From positions 1 to 33,066 of the IMG/VR virus record IMGVR_UViG_3300033141_004006: a DNA stretch of 33,066 nt; one strand, given 5' to 3'. The translations under genes and the position numbers were made by a program. This document shows positions 21,432-29,200 of this stretch, piece by piece. The DNA is from a virus. The notes beneath the pieces are model-generated. The model saw only the letters and a program-made list of their open reading frames with translations, was not told the DNA's origin and made no database searches. Each line of letters starts with the position of its first letter. The first letter of the stretch is position 1.

Positions 21432-21911
21432 TTATTTCAAAGTGTCTATTTCTTTTTCGTATCTAATTGCCTCATTTAGCCTTTTTAGTAGGTATTTTGT
21501 TATTGTTTGGTTGTGTTTTGAGGCTGCCTTCCTGATGTTTTCTACTAGAATTGTTGGCAGGTCAACAGAAAGCCTCTTTCTTCCAGGTACGGCACTTTTT
21601 CTGTTTTTATGAGCTTGCTTGCCGTTGGAAAGGTAAAGGTGTTTAGGATTGGTACATGATACGTTATTGCATGAGTGAAGCACGTACGTATTTTGTGGAA
21701 CCTTTCCATGTTCAGCCATCCACGCAGCCCTTCGTGGGCTAAGTATGTTTCCAGCAACATTAATCCTATGTTTCAGTATGTTTTTGTTTTTAACGGTTCC
21801 CTTCCATCCATAGCACTTTGTTCCATCATCATTTTCTGGAACTATTCTAAGTCTATTTAGTGTTTTGAGAATCGCTTCCTTATATGTTTTTGTTATGTTC
21901 GCTGTTTTCAC
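21432..21911 (-). CDS. HNH homing-type endonuclease with C-terminal RHH-like domain
   Basis: A 159-residue nuclease. LSPRRAAWMAEHGKVPQNT, then VLHSCNNVSCTNPKHLYL, is the HNH_3-type core, with H79, N88 and H91 as expected catalytic or metal residues and paired cysteines. The C-terminal segment (RKRLSVDLPTILVENIRK, then TITKYLLKRLNEAI) looks like a ribbon-helix-helix DNA-binding unit. Such genes are usually selfish, cutting alleles that lack them. The GTG start overlaps the TAG of gene H by one base. It separates gene H from the rest of the secreted-protein operon and lies between two copies of the same promoter. Confidence 0.8.
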   Translation of the reverse strand: MKTANITKTYKEAILKTLNRLRIVPENDDGTKCYGWKGTVKNKNILKHRINVAGNILSPRRAAWMAEHGKVPQNTYVLHSCNNVSCTNPKHLYLSNGKQAHKNRKSAVPGRKRLSVDLPTILVENIRKAASKHNQTITKYLLKRLNEAIRYEKEIDTLK

Positions 21912-22297
21912 TATTTAAACATTCCGAATATCGCGTTTTTGGCTGCTATTGCTAAAGCTTTTATCACTGCTGGATTCTTGATAGCCAGGAATGTTCCAAT
22001 TCCAAGACCAGCTCCTATGAGAAGCTTTAGCAACGAACTAGATGCCCTTCTAACAAACGAAATCTTCTTCTGTTGAGGCTGATGTCTTGCGAACTTGCGT
22101 TCATTGTCTCTGCGCCTTCTGTTTCGCTCTGCTGTGCGCCTATTTACAGGCTCTTTTCTAGTCATTACGAGCTCTTGCTTAGTCATTGGCCACTTTGTAC
22201 CGTCGTCGAGAATTATACGGTCTCTACGGCTGGCATTAACTGCCGTCATGCTAAGACCAATGGTGCATAAAAGTAGTATTTTGATTGATTTCTTCAT
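21911..22297 (-). CDS. secreted/membrane protein H
   Basis: A 128-residue protein. Signal peptide MKKSIKILLLCTIGLSMTAVNA is followed by a basic segment (NRRTAERNRRRRDNERKFARHQ, about 52-75) and a C-terminal hydrophobic helix pair (LLKLLIGAGLGIGTFLAI and VIKALAIAAKNAIFGMF). It belongs by style with genes A-F: exported, Arg-rich, with a second hydrophobic part. AAAGGGACAATAA precedes the ATG. It is first behind the promoter at 22365-22393. No known family. Confidence 0.6.
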   Translation of the reverse strand: MKKSIKILLLCTIGLSMTAVNASRRDRIILDDGTKWPMTKQELVMTRKEPVNRRTAERNRRRRDNERKFARHQPQQKKISFVRRASSSLLKLLIGAGLGIGTFLAIKNPAVIKALAIAAKNAIFGMFK

Positions 22298-22364
22298 TTA
22301 TTGTCCCTTTTTGTTATTAAAACTGCGCTTTGAAATGGCTACAATGCCTATTCCTACTACATTA

Positions 22365-22393
22365 ATCATAACATTCTCAGTTCTCTTTGTCAA
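22365..22393 (-). promoter_or_regulatory. consensus sigma70 promoter, copy 2
   Basis: On the minus strand: TTGACA (22393-22388), 17-base spacer, TATGAT (22370-22365). It drives gene H and the HNH gene. The sequence nearly repeats copy 1. A second TTGACAAAG occurs 12 bases upstream (22396-22405), so the -35 region is partly duplicated. Confidence 0.8.
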
Positions 22394-22410
22394 TGACTTT
22401 GTCAATTAGC

Positions 22411-22457
22411 TGGTATTATGCCATAGGACTCTGTTATTGTGAAATTGATGGTAAAAT
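22411..22457 (+). promoter_or_regulatory. candidate extended -10 promoters for the first fibre
   Basis: TGGTATTAT (22411-22419) and TGGTAAAAT (22449-22457) both fit the extended -10 pattern TGnTAnnAT in the 184-base divergent region between gene H and the first large fibre. Neither has a convincing -35. The first is the better placed, because the second leaves only about 15 bases of leader before the SD. Confidence 0.35.
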
Positions 22458-22481
22458 TTTACTTAAAACAAGGAGGAAGTG

Positions 22482-24755
22482 ATGGCAGTAAATAGACGAA
22501 ATATACAGCTAGATACGTTTAGCCCCGATCAAACAGAGGGTATCTATAAGGATCCTATTGTTTCAGGTGGCAGGGCGCCTACAACTGGAGATAAGGCAGA
22601 TATTGGATCAATTTGGATTAATAAAGCTACTGATACCGCATATATATTGACCAGTATTTCTGCTGGTTTAGCAAACTGGGAAAATTTCACTGATGAAGTT
22701 ACAGCAGCCGGGACAGATGGTCAGTTGTGGATAGGAGCTACGGGGGCAGCAGCAGCGTGGGCCAATCTAACGTCTACAGGTTTATCTGTAACAATCACTA
22801 ATACAGCAAATGGAATCAACCTTGAAGCAGCTGGTGTTGCGGCATTGACTTCTCTTGATGCTGATGGTGGTACGGCTACTCCGGTTGCTGGTGTTATTAT
22901 TGTCGCCGGTGGAACAAATATCACAACGGCAGGTGTTGCTGGAACCCTTACTGTTAATCTTGATGCTAGCCCATCAGTTGCTGGTTCTCTTACCGCAGCT
23001 ACATCTATAACGGCAGGTGTTGACCTCATTATGAGTACCGGAACTTGCACGATAACTTCAGACGACGATAGCTCTGAAGCTATTTATTTGCATGCCGATG
23101 CTGGAACATCCGAGACTATTCATCTTCATGCTAACCAAGGCACAGATCCTGCTGCAATTGAGCTAGAGGCAGATGTTGGTGGAATCACGCTAGATAGTGG
23201 CCTAGCTTCTGCTGACGCTATTAATTTATACGCTTCAGATGCTGGTGGTGGTATCGACATTGATGCTGGAACAGGTGGTGTTAATATCAATGCTACAAAT
23301 GGTGCGATAGTTGTAACTTCTGGAACAGGCAATATAACGCTTGGTACTGATGCTGCGGCGCACAACGTGACAGTTGGCTCTACCAATACAACCTCTGGTA
23401 CAACCATTCAATCTGGTACAGGCGATTTAGCCTTAACGTCTACGGATGATATAACCATTGATGGAGCTGGTGTACTTGAAATCAACTCCTCAGCTGGTGT
23501 AATCGGAATTGGTAATGATGCTGATGCACAAGACATAAATATTGGTACAGGTGCCGCCGCTAGGATAATCACAATCGGTAATGGATCAGCCGCAGCTCAA
23601 GTCGATATCAACTGTGGTACTGGCGATGTCACTGTAGGTGCAAACGCAACAGCTCACACCGTTACAGTAGGATCAACCAATACAACCTCTAACGTAATCG
23701 TACAGTCTGGTACAGGTGGTATTCAGGTAACTAGTGGTGGCGTTTATGCAATGGATGCTACTGATGCTGTAACAATTGAATCCTCTGCTGGAACAATTGG
23801 TATTGGCGCAGATGCGGTTGCTCAGGATATTAATATTGGTACTGGTGCAGCAGCAAGAACAGTAACTATTGGTAATGCAACGGCTGCAGCCTCAGTTGTA
23901 ATTAATGCTGGTACAGGTGCTGTTGATATTGGTGCTAATGCAGTAGCCCACACAACAACAGTAGGTTCGGTAACTGCCGCAGCAGATACAACACTTCAGG
24001 CCGGAACAGGTGCATTAACCATAGATGGTCTTGGTGCTATCGACATTGATGCAGCTGGTGCTTTAGGAATCAACTCTGACGGTGGAGCAATTAACATTGG
24101 TACAGATGCTGATGCTCAAGCCGTAAATGTTGGTACGGGGGGCGCAGCTCGTCCGGTAGCATTAGGCTCTACAAACACAACATCTGCAACAACCGTTCAG
24201 GCTGGTACAGGCGCATTAACAATTGATGGACTTGGCATTATAGATGTAGATGCAGCGGGCGCTCTAAGTCTTAACTCAGACGGCGGCGTGATTAATATTG
24301 GTGACGATGCCGATGCTCAAAACATGAACATTGGTACAGGTGCTGCAGCCAGAGTGATACAAATAGGTAACGCAACAGGTGCTACTGAAGTTGAGATTAC
24401 TGGTGGTTCAGCTGGAATAACTCTTACTCCTACTTTAGGAATAATGACAGCGGAACCATTGGAAACTTCTGATGCTGGCGTTGCAACTACTGCTTCAGGA
24501 AACCTTATTTCTTGTACCTTTACTGGTCAAACAACTGCATCAGCAGCAGAAGAGGAATTTACCATAACTAATACTATTATAACGGTAGGATCCGCGATCT
24601 TTGCCACGGCTTCTAACATTGGAGCGAACGACGCTCAGATGACAGTTACTAGAGTCTTTCCAAAAGCTGGTTCTGTGGTGGTAACGTTGACCAACTACGG
24701 AGCAGCTGCGCTCAACGGAGACGTTATCATTAACCTTTGGGTCATCAAGGCATAG
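22482..24755 (+). CDS. large repetitive tail fibre or spike 1
   Basis: A 757-residue Gly/Ala/Thr/Asp-rich fibre. ATG 22482 has AGGAGG five bases upstream; the GTG one codon earlier is less likely. Residues 41-69 (IGSIWINKATDTAYILTSIS) recur near the N terminus of the fibre at 30712, so they probably anchor both to the virion. A module at about 126-180 recurs in all three fibres. Residues about 180-670 are repeats built from INIGTGAAARTVTIGN, GANAVAHTVTVGS and TLQAGTGALTIDGLG units of beta-helix character. The last 80 residues form a distinct tip. Role in host binding is inferred. Confidence 0.75.
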   Translation: MAVNRRNIQLDTFSPDQTEGIYKDPIVSGGRAPTTGDKADIGSIWINKATDTAYILTSISAGLANWENFTDEVTAAGTDGQLWIGATGAAAAWANLTSTGLSVTITNTANGINLEAAGVAALTSLDADGGTATPVAGVIIVAGGTNITTAGVAGTLTVNLDASPSVAGSLTAATSITAGVDLIMSTGTCTITSDDDSSEAIYLHADAGTSETIHLHANQGTDPAAIELEADVGGITLDSGLASADAINLYASDAGGGIDIDAGTGGVNINATNGAIVVTSGTGNITLGTDAAAHNVTVGSTNTTSGTTIQSGTGDLALTSTDDITIDGAGVLEINSSAGVIGIGNDADAQDINIGTGAAARIITIGNGSAAAQVDINCGTGDVTVGANATAHTVTVGSTNTTSNVIVQSGTGGIQVTSGGVYAMDATDAVTIESSAGTIGIGADAVAQDINIGTGAAARTVTIGNATAAASVVINAGTGAVDIGANAVAHTTTVGSVTAAADTTLQAGTGALTIDGLGAIDIDAAGALGINSDGGAINIGTDADAQAVNVGTGGAARPVALGSTNTTSATTVQAGTGALTIDGLGIIDVDAAGALSLNSDGGVINIGDDADAQNMNIGTGAAARVIQIGNATGATEVEITGGSAGITLTPTLGIMTAEPLETSDAGVATTASGNLISCTFTGQTTASAAEEEFTITNTIITVGSAIFATASNIGANDAQMTVTRVFPKAGSVVVTLTNYGAAALNGDVIINLWVIKA

Positions 24756-24770
24756 TTTAGTCCTTGATCC

Positions 24771-24804
24771 GGCAGTTGGGGTTTAAACTCATGCCCCAGC
24801 TGCC
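24771..24804 (+). terminator. 11-bp hairpin after fibre 1
   Basis: GGCAGTTGGGG (24771-24781) pairs with CCCCAGCTGCC (24794-24804) with one G-U and a 12-base loop. It lies 15 bases after the fibre stop. No T-run follows, but a new promoter-like site comes next, so separation of transcripts is plausible. Confidence 0.55.
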
Positions 24805-24820
24805 ACCAACTCAAGTAAGG

Positions 24821-24829
24821 TGCTACAAT
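24821..24829 (+). promoter_or_regulatory. candidate extended -10 promoter
   Basis: TGCTACAAT fits an extended -10 element just after the hairpin and about 35 bases before the ATG at 24865. No good -35 is present. It would start the small-protein and second-fibre transcript. Confidence 0.4.
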
Positions 24830-24864
24830 AAAACAAAGTAGTTTTTACCTTTAAAGGAGGGAAT

Positions 24865-25203
24865 ATGAAAGCGAAAAATTCAGTACATGCGATCGAAATG
24901 GTATCTATTAATGTCGCGGATTTTACAGGTGTTGATGATTATATAGAGATAAGTGATGGACTCCCTTATCCCTGCTTTATTTTGCGTCTAATAAACAGCT
25001 CTAATACTGATGCGTTCGTTAGTTACAACGGGGTTGATGATCATGATTATTCTATCGCTGAGGGAGTTGTACAAATAACTGTTCCTAATTCTCAGGTCGA
25101 CAGGGCAAACTTTCAAAAAGGCGCACCTGTATACCTTGCTGGATTACCTCAGGGAACAGGGCGTATATATTTAGTTGGATATTATAGAGACCAGACAGCA
25201 TAG
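24865..25203 (+). CDS. small virion-associated family protein, copy 1
   Basis: A 112-residue beta-rich protein with AAAGGAGG upstream. The signature AFVSYNGVDDHDYSIAEG, then VYLAGLPQGTGRIYLVGYY, is shared with the genes at 25213 and 25918. I recall similar short proteins in fibre regions of other phages, without a known function. The compact beta fold and the location between fibres suggest a fibre-tip, attachment or decoration subunit. There is no signal peptide. Confidence 0.65.
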   Translation: MKAKNSVHAIEMVSINVADFTGVDDYIEISDGLPYPCFILRLINSSNTDAFVSYNGVDDHDYSIAEGVVQITVPNSQVDRANFQKGAPVYLAGLPQGTGRIYLVGYYRDQTA

Positions 25204-25212
25204 GAGGTAGTC

Positions 25213-25539
25213 GTGAGTTTTAAAAATTCAATAGCACCCATAGTTATGACTTCTATAAATTCTAACGATATTGATATTGGTGAATACTACATTATAAATG
25301 AAGATGGATTTGATGAGGCGTGCTATATGCTTCGCATAACCAACAGATCAAAAGACGATGTCTTTGTGAGTTACGATGGTGTTACGGATCATGATTATAT
25401 TCCATATGACACATTTATTCAGATAGAGCCTCCAATGATGATCGATAAGTCTAATTTCAGAAAATTAACTAAAGTTTATGTCCGTGGCACAACGAGTGCT
25501 GGGTTCATTTATGTAGCAGCCTATTTTAGAAAACCATAA
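25213..25539 (+). CDS. small virion-associated family protein, copy 2
   Basis: A 108-residue paralogue of the preceding gene: NSIAPIVMTSINSNDID, then VFVSYDGVTDHDYIPYD and KVYVRGTTSAGFIYVAAYF. GTG start with AGGAGGT (25202-25208) that begins inside the stop of copy 1. Copies 1 and 2 share the K-N-S-x-x-x-I N terminus, which copy 3 lacks. Function unknown. Confidence 0.65.
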   Translation: MSFKNSIAPIVMTSINSNDIDIGEYYIINEDGFDEACYMLRITNRSKDDVFVSYDGVTDHDYIPYDTFIQIEPPMMIDKSNFRKLTKVYVRGTTSAGFIYVAAYFRKP

Positions 25540-25554
25540 CAATTAAGGAGCAAA

Positions 25555-25845
25555 ATGAGCGAAGATACGAAGAAGACAGAAACCGCAAAAGTGCCAGAAA
25601 TGGAAATAAATACCATTTATGATCATGTCATAACGGTAAAAGGCGAAGAAGGTAGGGTCTATAGATTCACGATGCCTTTTAGGGCTCCCTTGACTGAGTG
25701 TTACTACGCTGCTGTTAATGCAGCTAATGAAGTATCAAGGCTTTTTAGGGAATTAGTTGAGAAGCAGAAAGCAAAAGAAGCTGAAGATAAGAAGAAGCTA
25801 AGGGGAGAACCGGAAGATAAGAAGGAAGAAGAAACGCCTAAATAA
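25555..25845 (+). CDS. small charged protein, unknown function
   Basis: A 96-residue protein with AAGGAG upstream. A central segment (MEINTIYDHVITVKGEEGR, VYRFTMPFRAPLTECYYAA) looks like a small beta domain followed by a helix. The last 30 residues are a Lys/Glu coiled-coil tail (KAKEAEDKKKL and on). It sits among the small paralogues but is not one of them. It might be an assembly helper for the fibres; there is no direct evidence. Confidence 0.55.
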   Translation: MSEDTKKTETAKVPEMEINTIYDHVITVKGEEGRVYRFTMPFRAPLTECYYAAVNAANEVSRLFRELVEKQKAKEAEDKKKLRGEPEDKKEEETPK

Positions 25846-25857
25846 TAGTTACGGTTT

Positions 25858-25895
25858 TGCGGGGTGTTTTTACACCTTCCATTTTGCACCCCGCA
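25858..25895 (+). terminator. 9-bp hairpin between small fibre-region genes
   Basis: TGCGGGGTG (25858-25866) pairs perfectly with CACCCCGCA (25887-25895). An alternative inner hairpin GGTGT-TTTT-ACACC is also possible. The element follows the preceding stop by 12 bases and has no T-run after it. Confidence 0.5.
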
Positions 25896-25917
25896 TTGCC
25901 ACAAATTAGGAGGTATA

Positions 25918-26262
25918 ATGTCGCAATCTCAAGCAATAAGATTAGTTCCAGAGTCAGTTAGATCATTAGCTTTTGGTTCTATAGCAGGGGGCTATACAGG
26001 TGTAGGAACAGCAATAACCAATCCTGTAAGAATTCTTCACATACAAAATTTAACCGATGTAGTTGTAATGTTCTCGTACGATGGTGTCAATGATCACTTT
26101 CCAATGGCCACAAACTCATTTGTCTTATTGGATATTACTGCGAACAAATCTAGGGACCATGGATTTTATCTTGCGGAAGGAACTCGCATATATGTAAGGC
26201 AAGAAGGTGTTCCTACAAGCGGTTCTGTTTACGTCACTGTATATTACGGCGCAACTGAATAA
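25918..26262 (+). CDS. small virion-associated family protein, copy 3
   Basis: A 114-residue protein. ATG 25918 is preceded by TAGGAGGTATA; the frame is open further upstream, but that part runs through the hairpin. VVMFSYDGVNDHFPMATNS and RIYVRQEGVPTSGSVYVTVYY align with copies 1 and 2, while the N terminus (SQSQAIRLVPESVRSLAFG) is different. It lies immediately before the giant fibre, which suggests an adaptor or chaperone relation to that fibre (inference). Confidence 0.65.
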   Translation: MSQSQAIRLVPESVRSLAFGSIAGGYTGVGTAITNPVRILHIQNLTDVVVMFSYDGVNDHFPMATNSFVLLDITANKSRDHGFYLAEGTRIYVRQEGVPTSGSVYVTVYYGATE

Positions 26263-26273
26263 AGGGAACTAAT

Positions 26274-29200
26274 ATGAGTCAAGCTGGACAATTTTTACAA
26301 AATGGAGCCATCGGGACACTTACTGGTGATGCTGGTGGCGCGATAATGCCAGTAGCCGGCAATATAGATATCCTTGGTGGAGTTGGAATTACTGTAACAG
26401 GTACGCCTGGAACATTAACAATTACCCTTGGAGGGGCCGTATCAGACTCCTTTCCTACCGATGCCGGAACCGCAGTACCGGTAGCAGGGGATACCAATAT
26501 CTTTGGCGGAGCTAACATCAATACCACTGGTGTTGGTGATACAGTAACCATAATTCTAGACGACGACGTTACCCTTGCAGGTTCTCTTACGGCTGGAACA
26601 GGAGTAACCGCTACCACTGGAAATATAGTTACTAGCGCTGGAAATATAACTTCAAGTGGAACTGTGTCGGCAGGAACTGGCATGAATAGTGTCGCTGGAG
26701 ATATTACGGCAAATGCTGGTGACGTTATAGCTACCCTTGGTGATGGAAACTTTGGTGGTAACGTTATAGCAGGCACTGGCGTGGAAGCTACAACTGGAGA
26801 TATAGATGTAGTTCTAGGTGACATTGCAGTCGATGCTGGAGACATAGATGTAACTCTAGGTAACATTACGGTCGATGCTGGAAATATTGAGGCAACGCTA
26901 GGAAGTGTAGAAGCGGGAACAACCTTAACGGCAGGAACAACTCTCACTGTTGGAACTGATGTTACATTCACGAGTATCACAGACGGCGGCCTCATTGTTG
27001 ATGCAAGTGGTGTAGTTGAGGCTTCAGGTGCACTGACAACAGCAACTGGTTTTGCAACTTGGACTGGAGCGGGAAATTATTTCGATGACACAACTCTTGG
27101 TGATTTTGATTTGCTTCGTGGTGGTACGGGTTACATAAAAGGGGTTCCTGTTGCTTGGGCTGGAGGTCAAAATGTAACTGGTATGACTGCTGGAAATGCT
27201 TATTTTATTTACATTGATGATACCGGAACAATTGGAAGCACAGCAGCGAGAACGGCTGCTTTATTTGAAGATAACATTGTTCTGTTTACGTGTTTAAGAG
27301 ATTCAAGTACGCCTAATAATCAGATAACAGTTAAGGAAAACCATCCGTATGATTTTCCAGTGTCTGTTTCAAATTACATGCATGACACTATCGACACTGT
27401 TATAGAGAGTCATCAAGGTGGCGCCAATATAACGCTTAATGGAACTCAGAAGATAGAGATATCGGGTAACGATGAGCTTGCAGACCATGGATTGTATACA
27501 GACATAGATGATAGCGCCGGCGTAGCAGAGACATTTAATCAAATGTATACGCTTGCTACTGGCAAATGGGCAAGGCATTCCATTTCCGATACCTTTGATG
27601 GTTATTGGAATAATGCCGGAACACCAACTGCTTTGGGTGGAAATAAGTTTGCTGTTTATACTTTGTATGTAACAAAAGATAGTTTGAATACTGCTACTGC
27701 AAGGTACGGAGCTGTTTTAAATACTTCACAATATAATAATTTGGCAGCAGCTCAAACGGCTATTGCGGATGGTGCAATATCAACTAGGTCTGGCGAGATA
27801 ACCCTGCTAGAGCAAGCACAACTTGGGTATATTATCTATTCAGAAGGCGCAACAGCAATTGTTGATGTGATAATATCGAAAACAACAGTTGGTAGTCATG
27901 AGACCGTTAGTGGTACAAATGTCGCTTCATTAATTACGACTGATGTAACTAATTTTGATGGGATTTTATCTGCGGGAGATACCAATGTTCAATCTGCTCT
28001 CGAAACTATTGATGAGTGGGGTAAGACAACAACTGATCACGCAGTTCTGATAGGCCAGGGGACCGGTACGCCAATCATTTCTCTTGCTGTAGCAGGAAAT
28101 GGAGAATTGATTATTGGGTCTGCTGGTGCAGATCCAACTGTTGGAAGTATTACTTCTACTGATGGTTCTCTAACAGTAACTGGCGGTGCTGGAACCTTGG
28201 TTCTTGAGGGTACAGACGCAACTGAAACGCAGGATGGTGTAGTCGAACTAGCAACAGATGCCGAAGCGATTGACGGAACCGACACTGTAAGGGCTATTGT
28301 TCCCACCTCTTTGAAGGCTAAGCTAGGCGCACAAACTGATCATGGTGTACTTGTAGGTTCAGGGACTACTGCAGCTATTACGGCTTTAGGGGTTGCCACA
28401 AATGGACAGCTTATAGTTGGCTCAACGGGAGCAGATCCAGTTATAGCTACTTTAGGGTCTACGGATGGTTCCATAACAGTCACAGGTGGCGCAGGAACGC
28501 TAGTCGTAGAAGGTACCGATGCTACAACAACACAGGATGGTGTAGTTGAATTAGCCACTGATGCAGAAGCTATAGATGGTACCGATACGGTACGCGCAAT
28601 TGTACCGACATCGCTTAAGGCTAAACTCGGAACGCAAACGGACCACGGAGTGCTATTGGGATCAGGAACTACTGGGGCTATTACTGCTCTTGGAGTTGCT
28701 GGAAACGGTCAACTTGTTATTGGATCGGCTGGAGCAGACCCAGCAGTAGCGAGTGTTGGAAGTACCGATGGATCACTTACGGTAACCGAAGGCGCTGGAA
28801 CTCTTGTAATAGAGGGAACCGATGCAACGGAAACTCAAGATGGTGTTGTTGAACTTGCTACTGACGCAGAGGCAATTGATGGAACAGACACAGTAAGAGC
28901 GATTGTTCCAACCTCCCTTAAGGCTAAATTGGGAGCCCAGACAGATCATGGCATTTTGGTAGGTGCTGGAACCACAGCAGCCGTAACAGCATTAGCGGTT
29001 GGGACAAATGGACAGGTAGCAGTTGGTTCTACCGGAGCTGATCCAGTATTTGCAACAATTGGTTCTACAGATGGTTCATTAACAATAACGGGGGGTGCCG
29101 GAACGCTGGTTATTGAAGGTACAGCGGCCGGAGAAGCTCAAGTTGGTTCAGTTGAACTTGCGACGGATGCAGAAGCTATCGCTGGAACAGCAAGTACAGT

